A DNA stretch of 16,518 bases from Holosporales bacterium. GTDB taxonomy: Bacteria > Pseudomonadota > Alphaproteobacteria > UBA3830 > JAIRMZ01. The notes beneath the pieces were generated by a model. That model was not told where the DNA came from and searched no databases. It saw only the letters and a list, made by a program, of their open reading frames with translations. A program made the position numbers and the translations under genes. Of the stretch, positions 1-7,770 are shown piece by piece. Position 1 is the first letter of the stretch; each line of letters opens with the position of its first letter. Location of the stretch: contig JAITIJ010000013.1 of the NCBI GenBank assembly GCA_031279495.1, forward strand, positions 1-16,518, read 5' to 3'.

Positions 1-401
1 ATGAAGATGTTGCTCGTCAAGCAGCGCATATCCTCATGAGAGGGGACAGAGCAGCTCTCGATCCAGCAATTCGGCAAAGAATAGCTGATGTCAGAGGAGT
101 GCCGGTGGAGGCGGTATTCCCGGATGAGATCGCTCGTCGATTGGAAAATCCGGCAGATCCTGCAGCTCAGCTTCAGGCGGCAAGAGTTGTTATCGGAACT
201 CCAGAACTGGCAGAAAGAGCAGGTCTAACGCCTCCTCAGAGGATACAAGCAGCACAGCTTGTTCTTGAAAGAGTTCCTCCGCATGAAGATGTTGCTCGTC
301 AAGCAGCGCATATCCTCATGAGGGGGGACCCAGCCGCTCTAGATCCAGAAATTCGGCAAAGAATAGCTGATATCAGAGGAATGCCGGTGGAGGTGGTTTT
401 T
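1..401 (+). repeat. 282-bp tandem coding repeat (one full period plus a partial unit)
   Basis: Bases 1–119 match 283–401 almost base for base, including synonymous positions, which points to recent duplication or gene conversion and not just protein-level constraint. More units are expected to the left of the window. Confidence 0.85.
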
Positions 402-419
402 GGAGGAACTGGAAAATAG
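1..419 (+). CDS. C-terminal part of a 94-residue tandem-repeat protein (5' end outside window)
   Basis: The frame is open from the window edge (first full codon at base 3), so the true start lies to the left; the ATG at 36 is internal to a repeat. About 138 residues are visible. The segment beginning EDVARQAAHILMRGD occurs at bases 3 and 285, giving a period of 282 bases or 94 residues; the two copies differ at roughly one base in ten over about 115 bases. Inside a unit, short amphipathic stretches with a Q-A-A core recur (AAQLQAARVVI, RIQAAQLVL, VARQAAHIL), which suggests an all-helical solenoid built from 20–25-residue helix pairs. No catalytic motif, membrane segment or C-terminal anchor is visible, and it ends shortly after the last unit in GGTGK. 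I do not recognise the family. Such repeat proteins often bind other proteins or nucleic acids, but that is only a general inference. Confidence 0.75.
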   Translation, partial: EDVARQAAHILMRGDRAALDPAIRQRIADVRGVPVEAVFPDEIARRLENPADPAAQLQAARVVIGTPELAERAGLTPPQRIQAAQLVLERVPPHEDVARQAAHILMRGDPAALDPEIRQRIADIRGMPVEVVFGGTGK

Positions 420-458
420 GCCAGCGCTTCGTTAATAAAATATAAGAACTTTCGCTTG

Positions 459-488
459 AAAATGGCGCTGGATCTTCAGCGCCATTTT
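459..488 (+). terminator. Strong hairpin after the repeat-protein gene
   Basis: A perfect 12-bp stem, AAAATGGCGCTG / CAGCGCCATTTT, closes a 6-base loop 40 bases after the stop codon. It begins with four A and ends with four T, so it could stop transcription from either side. CCAGCGC at 421–427 can also pair with GCGCTGG at 465–471, which offers a competing structure. Confidence 0.7.
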
Positions 489-605
489 GGCTTTCCTTTC
501 GGGGAATAAAGTCATCTGGACCAACTGATTCTGTTCGAATTTCTTGCTTATGCAGATGTTCTTGAAGTGCTGGTAGAAAATAAATGCGTAAAAACGATTT
601 TCTTA

Positions 606-636
606 TTGAAGTTTTTTAAATGAGTCATTATATAAC
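606..636 (+). promoter_or_regulatory. Weak promoter candidate for the secreted orphan gene
   Basis: TTGAAG (606–611) and TATAAC (631–636) resemble -35 and -10 boxes but are 19 bases apart, longer than ideal. They lie about 33 bases before the chosen GTG start, after the preceding hairpin, which is where a promoter for this isolated gene is needed. Confidence 0.25.
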
Positions 637-668
637 AATGTATGGTTATTAATTATAGAGGTAAAAAC

Positions 669-1730
669 GTGAATAAAAATGTTCTGAAATTTTGTTGTCT
701 AGGTCTTTGCACATTAATCCTTGCACAGACCCATGCAATGCCTCTTAGCACTCATCCTAAATTGGATCAAGAGGCCTTTGGGATAATACCAGGCGGCACG
801 CTTAGTCAAATTAGGGCTGACTCGAGAATGCCACAATCATTAGTTTTCTGGAAAGATGGCCAACCATACAGTAATGAAGACGGACAGCCTATAGTATCTC
901 CTCCTGGTTTTTGTGGGGGAGGGTTTGTCCCTATACCATTTGAAGGAGGCTTTCCAAAGGTTGCTCTTCTCCATCCTTATAATGGGCGATATTCTCCTTG
1001 CGCACCTGAGTCTTATCCAAGGTTTATGGTGCTTGATGCGATGCGGCTTCAAATTCCGGATAATAGCTTGAACAGGTGTGTGTGCCATTTTATCACGGGT
1101 CATGATGTCGTTTATTGGTCTGGAGGTCCAGTATACTTTGATCTTGCTTTTCAAACGAATCCTTTTTCTAAACCCGACACAATTGCAGGAAAAGATTTTA
1201 TCCTTCCTGATGATGTAAAAGCTGGTCAACGGATTTCAGGGGAATATACAGAAATGTTGTTTAGACCACAGAATCACCTTAAAGGCAACGGAGAATGTGT
1301 GGGAGAGGTTGATTGTTTCGTTCGTCGATTGTTCGGACAAGGTTTTCAGCATCCAGAAGCTGCCCGTTTGGTGGGAGGGCGGCACAAAACACAAGTCGTT
1401 CTGCATGCAAATGGAAGCGCATCCCCTAACAACCTAAACGTGAGTGATATGCTTCCCTCAGGAGAAAGTTTTATCGCAGGCAGCTGTACTTATTGGCATC
1501 CAGGAAGCGTAGGAGTTGAACCCAATTCTTGCTATTACACCCTCCATATAGTTTTGGGCCCTAGAGCCGCATGGGAAGTCTATCCACGATTCCTTGGTCC
1601 TTCTGGCGCACCGCAACCAAGAACTTTCGGGCAAGTTCTGGAGTGGATCTCTGGTCTGCAGGACTTTGAAGGCATGCCGGCTGAAGTGGTGAGCTTTCTC
1701 CTGTGTATAGGAAATAGACCGCAACAATAA
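669..1730 (+). CDS. Secreted cysteine-rich protein of unknown function
   Basis: A GTG at 669 is preferred over the ATG at 642 because AGAGGT (656–661) sits 7 bases before it and translation from it begins with a clean signal peptide: MNKN, a hydrophobic core of about 17 residues, and a likely cut after THA near residue 23. The product is about 353 residues. The mature part has nine cysteines (for example RCVCH, ECVGEVDC, GSC, NSC), many glycines and prolines, aromatic residues and no membrane segment, so a disulfide-bonded periplasmic or exported protein is likely. No known domain or catalytic motif is recognised. It stands alone between two hairpins, with no functional partner beside it. Codon use and base content are AT-richer than in the bamA operon, compatible with a lineage-specific or acquired gene. 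An effector or surface protein is possible but unproven. Confidence 0.75.
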   Translation: MNKNVLKFCCLGLCTLILAQTHAMPLSTHPKLDQEAFGIIPGGTLSQIRADSRMPQSLVFWKDGQPYSNEDGQPIVSPPGFCGGGFVPIPFEGGFPKVALLHPYNGRYSPCAPESYPRFMVLDAMRLQIPDNSLNRCVCHFITGHDVVYWSGGPVYFDLAFQTNPFSKPDTIAGKDFILPDDVKAGQRISGEYTEMLFRPQNHLKGNGECVGEVDCFVRRLFGQGFQHPEAARLVGGRHKTQVVLHANGSASPNNLNVSDMLPSGESFIAGSCTYWHPGSVGVEPNSCYYTLHIVLGPRAAWEVYPRFLGPSGAPQPRTFGQVLEWISGLQDFEGMPAEVVSFLLCIGNRPQQ

Positions 1731-1731
1731 T

Positions 1732-1755
1732 GGGACGTCTAATAAGACGTTTCCC
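1732..1755 (+). terminator. Hairpin directly after the secreted orphan gene
   Basis: GGGACGTCT, loop AATA, AGACGTTTCCC forms a stem with a two-base bulge, starting one base after the TAA stop. There is no clear T run, so it may be a terminator or a 3'-end stabiliser. Confidence 0.45.
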
Positions 1756-2080
1756 GTGAGAGCAAGAAGGATACTACGAAAGTTGCGGTGTCCTTGTTGT
1801 TCTGCATACGAGAATGCACCACAACCCTGATAAGGTTTGACCCAACAGGAGAAAACCTTTACAGCACAAAGGTGCATTCTCGATACTATCTTTGCATGAA
1901 GGAAGCAAAGACGGAGGTGAATTTCTAGCCCTTTTTGGAAAAGGCGAATAAAAAAGGTATAAGGAGGAAGGGAAAGACACGAGCTCATGAACTCCAAAGG
2001 GAAACTATGTTTCATTCTGCCGAATGAAATAATCAATATTATGGAAAACTAAAAAATAATGTAGTTTTTCTGATTGTTGT
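1756..2080. other. Gene-free stretch, possibly the vanished 3' part of the metH remnant
   Basis: Open frames here are of low complexity and match nothing I recognise. On the minus strand a short stretch (FPLEF, then FQKGLEI, about 1930–2000) faintly resembles the end of a homocysteine methyltransferase domain, but the expected GGCCG zinc motif is not found. I treat it as noncoding. Confidence 0.4.
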
Positions 2081-2748
2081 TTAAACGAAGGCCGGCGCTG
2101 CTTTGATGATAAAGGGAAGACTCGTGTAAGATCGCAGGGCTTCCAGCCTCGGGAGTAAGTCACACAGACATAGCGAACAATTCAATCTCAAAGCTATCAA
2201 CACATCCCTTTCCCCTAAGGCAGCCATAAAGGCGGAAGTGCACCCTACGAAAGTACGTCTATTCCCCTCATAACTCATGATAGCAAAAATAGATGGATAG
2301 CGTTTTCTTGGGCTGCAAGAATGGCGGCCTTAGCTTCCAGCAAATCACGCATTGCCTCGACTACAATCAAGTCAACATCTGCTTCGTGACAAACTAAGAT
2401 TTGCTCTTGAAAAAGATCATAAGCGCCCTCGAAGGAAAGATAGCCATTAGAATGCAAATTTTTTTAATAAGGCTAACATTTAAAGCGGTTTTTTCATCAG
2501 ACATCTTCCTTTTTGCTCTTGCAAAAGCAGCAATTTCTACTGAAAGTAATTTATAAGATAATATCCGTTTACTCTAAATCTAATAGATAATTAGACAATC
2601 TGAGAGCCTGTCTCAATATACCAGCGATGGATATTTGCTATGATCTCTGGTTTTTTCAATATTTCAGTATTTCTGGACAAATTCCTGCAGGAAAGCCTGC
2701 TTTTTACAGTTATATGGTGCTCATATCTCTGCCCAGCAAAGTAAATTT
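2081..2748 (-). pseudogene. metH: Decayed homocysteine S-methyltransferase (MetH N-terminal domain)
   Basis: Reading the minus strand from 2748 downwards, pieces of the homocysteine-binding barrel appear in the right order but in different frames. TLLGRDMST (2716–2742) lies where LLLDGAMGT is expected, then two stops, KAGFPAGICPE, a frameshift, and KPEIIANIHRWYIETGSQIV (2594–2653) ending in a stop where TNTFGAN should follow. Next comes SFEGAYDLFQEQI, VDLIVVEAMRDLLEAKAAIL and AAQEN (2457 down to about 2300). A frameshift at a run of five A (2285–2289) leads into MSYEGNRRTFVG and LNCSL, which carries the first zinc-binding cysteine, then YTSLPFIIK; a last frameshift is needed to read SAGLR for NAGLP (2085–2099). 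The enzyme would transfer a methyl group to homocysteine to make methionine. With at least three frameshifts and several stops it cannot be functional. The family call is firm; whether the ancestor was MetH proper or a fused methyltransferase/reductase is open. Confidence 0.82.
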
Positions 2749-2764
2749 TCAGGAGATTATCCAT

Positions 2765-3273
2765 CATGAATTATAAAAGATTTTCCACCGTCGAAAATTG
2801 CATATGGTGCATTTTACACGTATCGCATAGCGTGTTCCTCTTTTTTCTGACTTCGCCATGAGGTTGCTTCCGACAATTGAAACCACCACCTGCTCTGCGA
2901 GTTATGCTGATAAAATCGGAGTGTAATTGATGCAGATTGGAGATGATCTGATAATATATCTGTGTCGGGGATTTTCTTTGGAGGAAATATCTCGAACGGA
3001 AAATAAATATTTTTTCGCTGAAGTATAGGATAGAAGCGTGCCCCCCCCCCCTCCCCTACTCCCATGTAGAAATAACGGCCTTTTGCAGCACCTTGCATAA
3101 TTTTACATCACTTTCTTCTGTCGGCTAATTCGCATGAGTCAGAGGAAGAAAGGATACAACTTGTTTCTGGTCGTTCTAAATTGAAAAATTACAGAAGAAC
3201 GAAGGGCTTAGAAAATTCGTACTGTTGTGTTCGTAATTTCCTCCTTGTTCCATATATGGTTCTAGGGTAGCTT
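2765..3273. other. Intergenic region before bamA, no gene supported
   Basis: About 500 AT-rich bases with only short, low-complexity frames. In many Alphaproteobacteria rseP lies just before bamA; no trace of it is visible here. The one striking element is the cytosine run listed separately. Confidence 0.6.
3041..3058. repeat. Run of 11 cytosines followed by T and four more cytosines
   Basis: Bases 3041–3051 are all C, then TCCCCT. In an otherwise AT-rich spacer this is a strong slippage site; on the minus strand it is a long G run able to take part in a G-quadruplex. It lies about 310 bases before the bamA start. Confidence 0.9.
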
Positions 3274-3300
3274 GGGCCTGAGTAAGGCCTTTTCTATTTT
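3274..3300 (+). terminator. Small hairpin with T-rich tail upstream of bamA
   Basis: GGGCCT, loop GAGTA, AGGCCT (one G·T pair) followed by TTTCTATTTT looks like a short intrinsic terminator, 70 bases before the bamA start. It could end transcription from the left or act as an attenuator in the bamA leader. Confidence 0.45.
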
Positions 3301-3360
3301 CTCCTGAAGAAGGTCTTCCTTAGCTTGCACGGTTGCCGCAGGTGCAACGAGGGGAATAGA

Positions 3361-5604
3361 GTGCGATTTGTTACCTTTTTTGCTGTAATTTTTGCGTGCA
3401 TTGGCGTTGTCTCAGCAACACAAGTGGAAAGAATCCAAGTTGATGGTGTGCAACGTGTGGAGGTAGAGACTGTTTTGTCTTATCTGTCGATCAAGCCTGG
3501 ACAAGACTTTGCACAAGAAGAAATCGACGCTTCTCTAAAAACTTTATTCCATACAGGATTGTTTTTCGATGTGCGCATTGGGGTCCATGCCAAAACACTG
3601 CATGTAAAACTTGTCGAACGCCCTATTATCAGTCATATCGTTTTCGAAGGGAACGACAAAATCTCCGATAAAACACTTAAAGAGCTTATAAAAGACCGTA
3701 CCGCTGTGCGGCAAGTACTAAACAGAGCTATTGTCCAAGAAATTGCCAAAGATATTCAGCGAGCATACCAGGCGCGTGGACGATTCTCCGCGTCTGTTGT
3801 GCCGCAAATCATTCGGCGTCCAGAAAACCGCGTCGATTTAATCTTTGCTATTTCAGAAGGACCTATTGCGACGATTAAACGTATCGTTTTCGTGGGAAAT
3901 CACCGCTTCCCCAACGAAACATTGCTTGAGGAAATTTCCACAAAAGAAGAGCGTTGGTGGCGCTTCTGGAGTTACGATGATATCTACACACCAGAACGTT
4001 TAGAGGTTGACAAGCGCGCATTAAGGCAGTTCTATCGTAAACACGGATACGCTGATTTTAAGATTCTCTCATCCACTGCGGAATTAAGCATAGATCGCAA
4101 GGATTTTTTCATAACCTTTGTTGTTGATGAGGGAGCGTGCTACTCCGTACATTCTGTATCTCTGCAGTCAGAAATAAAAGGTCTGCATGCAGCAGATTTC
4201 CTGTCGTGTATCGCGATTCAAAAGGGTGGCATCCTCGATGTAACATGCATTGAAAAAACAGTGACTGATTTAGAGGGGAAAGTTGGAGCCCAAGGATATG
4301 CGTTCGCCGAAATTGAACCGAAAATAACACTCAACCGCAAAGAAAAAACAGCAGATGTTGTCTTTTTAATCCGACGAGGCCCCAAGAATTTCGTGCAACG
4401 TATTGATATTGGAGGTAATAGTCGCACTTTGGATTCTGTGATTCGTCGAGAGTTGCAACTTCACGACGGTGATCCTCTTAATGCGACAAAAATGAAAAAA
4501 TCTATTCAGAATGTAAAAGATCTTGATTATTTTGAGGATGTTCGCGTTCAAGTCGATCCAGGAAGTACTCCTAATTACCAGGCGGTGAAAATCGATGTTG
4601 ATGAAAAATCAACAGGAGGATTTAAATTCGGCGCTGGCGTCTCTACGGGAGACGGAATCATGGGAATGCTCGGATACGAAGAACGCAATCTCTTGGGACG
4701 CGGACAATCTGTTGAGTTGAATTTTACGCTTGCACGTCGTTACAGAAGTATCTGTTTTGATATTTGTCAACCGTACTTTATGGATCGCAACTTATTGGTA
4801 GGAACGGCATTCTCCACATATAAACGCGATCGCGCGCAGGAAGCTGGATATAAAGGCTCTTCTCATGCATGGGATGGTTATCTTGGGTATCCATTGTCAG
4901 AACATGTTTGGCATCGCCTCGGATATAAGATTAGCTTAGACAATATTGAGGAATACGGCGCAAGGCGACGACTATCCTACGCAGATAAAGAACGTTTTGG
5001 TCGCAGCACTTGCAGTCAAACATACTCTGTCTTGAGCTATTCTCAGTTAGACTCTAAAAGAGATCCAACAACAGGATTTAGCTGTTTTCTTAAAAATTGT
5101 TTTTCAGGTATTGGAGGGAATGTACATTTTCGTCGGCATGAAATCGGTGGCAGCTACTATTATCCGCTGACCGATAGTTGGGTGCTTGTTTCGCGTCTGC
5201 GTGGTGGCGTTATTTCCGGTGGACGGCTTCTCGATCGCTTTTCTTTAGGAGGCGACGATTTCCATGGTTTCGAGACAGATGGTGTTGGTCCACGAGAACG
5301 CACCACTTCAGAAGCAATCTATGGAAAATACTACTACATAGGTACATTTTTAGCACGTGTCCCTTTGGGCGCGACCAAAGAGCTAGGATTGCGCGGCATT
5401 GTTTTCCTGGAATACGGTAGTGTATGGGGAACGATTTTTAACAAAAGAGAAGTCTACGATGATAGTAAATTGCGTATGTCTGCAGGCATAGGTATTGAGT
5501 GGTTTTCTCCTTTGGGGCCGATTAGCCTGACCCTGAGTCGCGTTCTAAGAAAACAACCATACGACAGAACTCAAGAGTTCCAGATAACGGGGCTTGTTTC
5601 ATGA
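3361..5604 (+). CDS. bamA: Outer membrane protein assembly factor BamA
   Basis: BamA is the Omp85-family core of the Bam complex that folds beta-barrel proteins into the outer membrane. I chose GTG 3361: GAGGGG (3349–3354) lies 6 bases upstream and the product, 747 residues, begins with a good signal peptide (MRFVTFFAVIFACIGVVSA). The TTG at 3325 would add 12 poor residues. Five POTRA domains follow at about 20–88, 89–168, 169–260, 261–342 and 343–420, then a 16-strand barrel starting GGFKFGAGVSTGDG. The conserved loop-6 signature, normally VRGF, reads FHGF here: residue 635 is histidine (CAT, 5263–5265) where arginine is almost invariant; the flanks GGDD and ETDGVGPR are normal. The protein ends in FQITGLVS, without the terminal aromatic residue usual for barrel proteins. 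It heads the lipid A operon, its stop overlapping the skp start by four bases. Confidence 0.95.
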   Translation: MRFVTFFAVIFACIGVVSATQVERIQVDGVQRVEVETVLSYLSIKPGQDFAQEEIDASLKTLFHTGLFFDVRIGVHAKTLHVKLVERPIISHIVFEGNDKISDKTLKELIKDRTAVRQVLNRAIVQEIAKDIQRAYQARGRFSASVVPQIIRRPENRVDLIFAISEGPIATIKRIVFVGNHRFPNETLLEEISTKEERWWRFWSYDDIYTPERLEVDKRALRQFYRKHGYADFKILSSTAELSIDRKDFFITFVVDEGACYSVHSVSLQSEIKGLHAADFLSCIAIQKGGILDVTCIEKTVTDLEGKVGAQGYAFAEIEPKITLNRKEKTADVVFLIRRGPKNFVQRIDIGGNSRTLDSVIRRELQLHDGDPLNATKMKKSIQNVKDLDYFEDVRVQVDPGSTPNYQAVKIDVDEKSTGGFKFGAGVSTGDGIMGMLGYEERNLLGRGQSVELNFTLARRYRSICFDICQPYFMDRNLLVGTAFSTYKRDRAQEAGYKGSSHAWDGYLGYPLSEHVWHRLGYKISLDNIEEYGARRRLSYADKERFGRSTCSQTYSVLSYSQLDSKRDPTTGFSCFLKNCFSGIGGNVHFRRHEIGGSYYYPLTDSWVLVSRLRGGVISGGRLLDRFSLGGDDFHGFETDGVGPRERTTSEAIYGKYYYIGTFLARVPLGATKELGLRGIVFLEYGSVWGTIFNKREVYDDSKLRMSAGIGIEWFSPLGPISLTLSRVLRKQPYDRTQEFQITGLVS

Positions 5605-6266
5605 AAAGATGTCTTCGGAGATCTGTGCTAAGTCTCAGCTCTTTATGGATTCTGTCTCCTTTGGTTGCGCAAGAGGTTGCTCTAGATGCGAACACTTCTC
5701 CTGGCAACGGTGCAACCTTGACGGAAAGGAAAGAGGTGTCCCCTGCCCTACCCGTAAACAAGCAAAACAAACATGAGGCTAAATGTTCTCCATTTAGCAT
5801 TGCTGTTGTAGACATCACACACATTAATGAAAACGCTATAGAAATGAAATCCATCTGTGATCAAGCGGATCGCTTGCGTGAGGATTATCAAAAAGAAATC
5901 ACAGCTTTAGAAAAAACCTTGCAAGAAGAAAGAAAGAGGTTAGATGGAGATGAAATCGCTCTTACTGCCGAAGGAAAAGAATCTCGAGAACGTACCTTCG
6001 AATTAAAAGAAAAACGCTTGCGTCAACTTGCTCGCCAGCGCAAAAACCAGTGGGAGCAAGCATTTGAAACCGCGAAAGGGAAATTCTTTCATCGATTCCA
6101 AGTTGTTGTCGAACAGATCGCTGAAGAGCTTCATGTGACGATGGTCATAACAAAAAGCGTCGTTCCCTATCATGCGGCCAGTTGCGATATCACACAACGG
6201 GTCCTGGAAACCCTTAATACAACCGCCCAACCTGTGGTGCTCCACCCCTCAACGGCGGACAAATAA
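5601..6266 (+). CDS. skp: Periplasmic chaperone Skp/OmpH
   Basis: Skp holds unfolded outer-membrane proteins in the periplasm on their way to BamA. The 221-residue product has a signal peptide (MKRCLRRSVLSLSSLWILSP, cut near LVAQ, about residue 23), a low-complexity linker to about residue 65, the family's first strand FSIAVVDITHI, and a long charged helical hairpin with coiled-coil character (about 80–165), ending in the strand VTMVITKSVV. It is somewhat longer than enterobacterial Skp because of the linker. Start and bamA stop overlap as ATGA, so translation is probably coupled. The placement between bamA and lpxD is the standard alphaproteobacterial order. Confidence 0.9.
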   Translation: MKRCLRRSVLSLSSLWILSPLVAQEVALDANTSPGNGATLTERKEVSPALPVNKQNKHEAKCSPFSIAVVDITHINENAIEMKSICDQADRLREDYQKEITALEKTLQEERKRLDGDEIALTAEGKESRERTFELKEKRLRQLARQRKNQWEQAFETAKGKFFHRFQVVVEQIAEELHVTMVITKSVVPYHAASCDITQRVLETLNTTAQPVVLHPSTADK

Positions 6267-6275
6267 AGGAAGGCA

Positions 6276-7316
6276 ATGGTCGATACGCGTTTTTATGGGC
6301 AATCTACTCCACACACTGTACGTCAGCTAGCAGATATGTGCGGTGCCCTCTTAGAGGAAATTTCGGAAGAAAATCGCGTGCTTTTTGGTATTTCGACGTT
6401 GAAGAACGCAACACCTGCTGATTTATCCTTTCTTTCAAACACAAAATATCTAGATGATCTAAGAAAAACGCATGCAGGTGCTGTTTTTGTTGTTTCTCAG
6501 TATGCAAAAGAGGTTCCCAGCAACACTTTACCCTTAATCGTATCAGATGTTCTGCCAGCGTATGGAGTGGCGGCCGCTCTTTTGTATCCTTCTGTCCATA
6601 AGCCAGCAGAGATTCATCCAACTGCACAAATCGACCCATCGGCCTCTATAGGCGACAATGTTTCTATCGGGGCATACAGCACCGTCGAAGCGCGCGCGGG
6701 AATTGGTGCAGAGACGGTAATAGGTGCGCACACTGCGATACATGCCGGTGTGATTATCGGAAAGCGTGGGCAGATTGCCGATCATGTGACTCTAAGCCAG
6801 GCGATTATAGGTGATGACGTTCGTATTCATGCAGGCGCGCGCATAGGAGAACCAGGCTTTGGCATTGTTCCTAGTTCGCGAGGTATGGTGTTTATCCCGC
6901 AGTTAGGGCGTGTTCTGATCGGCGATCGCGTGAGTATCGGCGCGAATACAACCATTGATCGCGGAAGTATTGATGATACCGTCGTTGGCAATGGAACAAT
7001 CGTTGATAATCTGGTGCAAATTGCGCATAACGTGCACATAGGTAAGAACTGTACTTTGGTAGCACAGGTAGGCCTTGCTGGAAGCTGCTCTTTAGGGAAC
7101 CAGGTTGTCCTTGCCGGTAAGGTAGGCGTTGCGGGTCATGTACACGTAGGTAACAATGTTACTGCAGCCGCAAAAACAGGTATTACGCATGATATAACAG
7201 ACAATCAAACGATTGCGGGATTTCCTGCAGAAAAAGTAAATGTATGGCGGCGCCAAGTTGTAACTTTAAGGAAGCTTTCAGAAAGACCTCCGGACAAGGG
7301 AGAGAGGAATGCCTGA
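6276..7316 (+). CDS. lpxD: UDP-3-O-acylglucosamine N-acyltransferase LpxD
   Basis: LpxD adds the second beta-hydroxyacyl chain, from acyl-ACP, to the amino group of UDP-3-O-acylglucosamine in lipid A synthesis. The 346-residue length is normal. An N-terminal uridine-binding domain (about 1–105) is followed by many hexapeptide repeats forming the left-handed beta-helix (about 110–310), for example IDPSASIGDNVSIGAYSTV, and a C-terminal helix. The catalytic histidine is His251 in VQIAHNVHIG. An AAGGAAGG ribosome site lies just before the start, 9 bases after the skp stop; the 3' end overlaps fabZ by 8 bases. Confidence 0.95.
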   Translation: MVDTRFYGQSTPHTVRQLADMCGALLEEISEENRVLFGISTLKNATPADLSFLSNTKYLDDLRKTHAGAVFVVSQYAKEVPSNTLPLIVSDVLPAYGVAAALLYPSVHKPAEIHPTAQIDPSASIGDNVSIGAYSTVEARAGIGAETVIGAHTAIHAGVIIGKRGQIADHVTLSQAIIGDDVRIHAGARIGEPGFGIVPSSRGMVFIPQLGRVLIGDRVSIGANTTIDRGSIDDTVVGNGTIVDNLVQIAHNVHIGKNCTLVAQVGLAGSCSLGNQVVLAGKVGVAGHVHVGNNVTAAAKTGITHDITDNQTIAGFPAEKVNVWRRQVVTLRKLSERPPDKGERNA

Positions 7317-7770
7317 TCAACGCGGGGAGGTTCTAGATGCCGTCATGATCAGGCGATGTTTGCCGCATCGTTATCCGTTGCTGATGATTGATCGCGTAGA
7401 ACAGTTGGAATGCGACAAGCGCGCTGTTGGCGTACGCTGTATTTCCTCCAATGATCCGTTTTTTCAAGGGCATTTCCCAAACCACCCTGTTCTACCAGGT
7501 GTGTTGATCATTGAAGCAATGGCGCAAACAGCGGGTGTGCTCGTTGTTCGGACATTGAAACTAATGGACTCTGGCAAGTTGGTGTATTTCATGTCTGTCG
7601 AGGAAGCACGTTTCAGAAAACCCGTATTTCCAGGTACTACTTTATATCTGGATGTTGAAAAAGAACGTAACAGAGGTACTGTATGGCGCTTCAAAGGATG
7701 TGCTTATTCTGAGCAGCAGCTGATGGCAGAAGCGGTTTTTACAGCGATAATTATGGATCCGCAGACATGA
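7309..7770 (+). CDS. fabZ: 3-hydroxyacyl-ACP dehydratase FabZ
   Basis: FabZ dehydrates beta-hydroxyacyl-ACP to trans-2-enoyl-ACP in fatty acid elongation and so competes with LpxA and LpxD for hydroxyacyl-ACP. The 153-residue hot-dog fold protein shows HRYPLLMIDRV near the start and the active-site block GHFPNHPVLPG followed by IEAMAQTAG, with catalytic His55 and Glu69. It has a GAGAGG ribosome site inside the end of lpxD and overlaps lpxA by four bases (ATGA). Confidence 0.96.
   Translation: MPDQRGEVLDAVMIRRCLPHRYPLLMIDRVEQLECDKRAVGVRCISSNDPFFQGHFPNHPVLPGVLIIEAMAQTAGVLVVRTLKLMDSGKLVYFMSVEEARFRKPVFPGTTLYLDVEKERNRGTVWRFKGCAYSEQQLMAEAVFTAIIMDPQT

Noticed and set aside
840..1229. Minus-strand 129-residue frame inside the secreted orphan gene
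   Set aside because: It is fully antisense to a gene with a good start and signal peptide, and has no motif or ribosome site of its own.
1458..2036. Minus-strand 192-residue frame across the end of the secreted gene
   Set aside because: Half lies antisense to a better gene; composition is low complexity and it crosses the terminator hairpin. Only a faint metH-like hint remains near 1930–2000.
2814..3098. Minus-strand 94-residue frame containing the C run (read as glycines)
   Set aside because: No family resemblance or ribosome site; its openness across the homopolymer is likely accidental.
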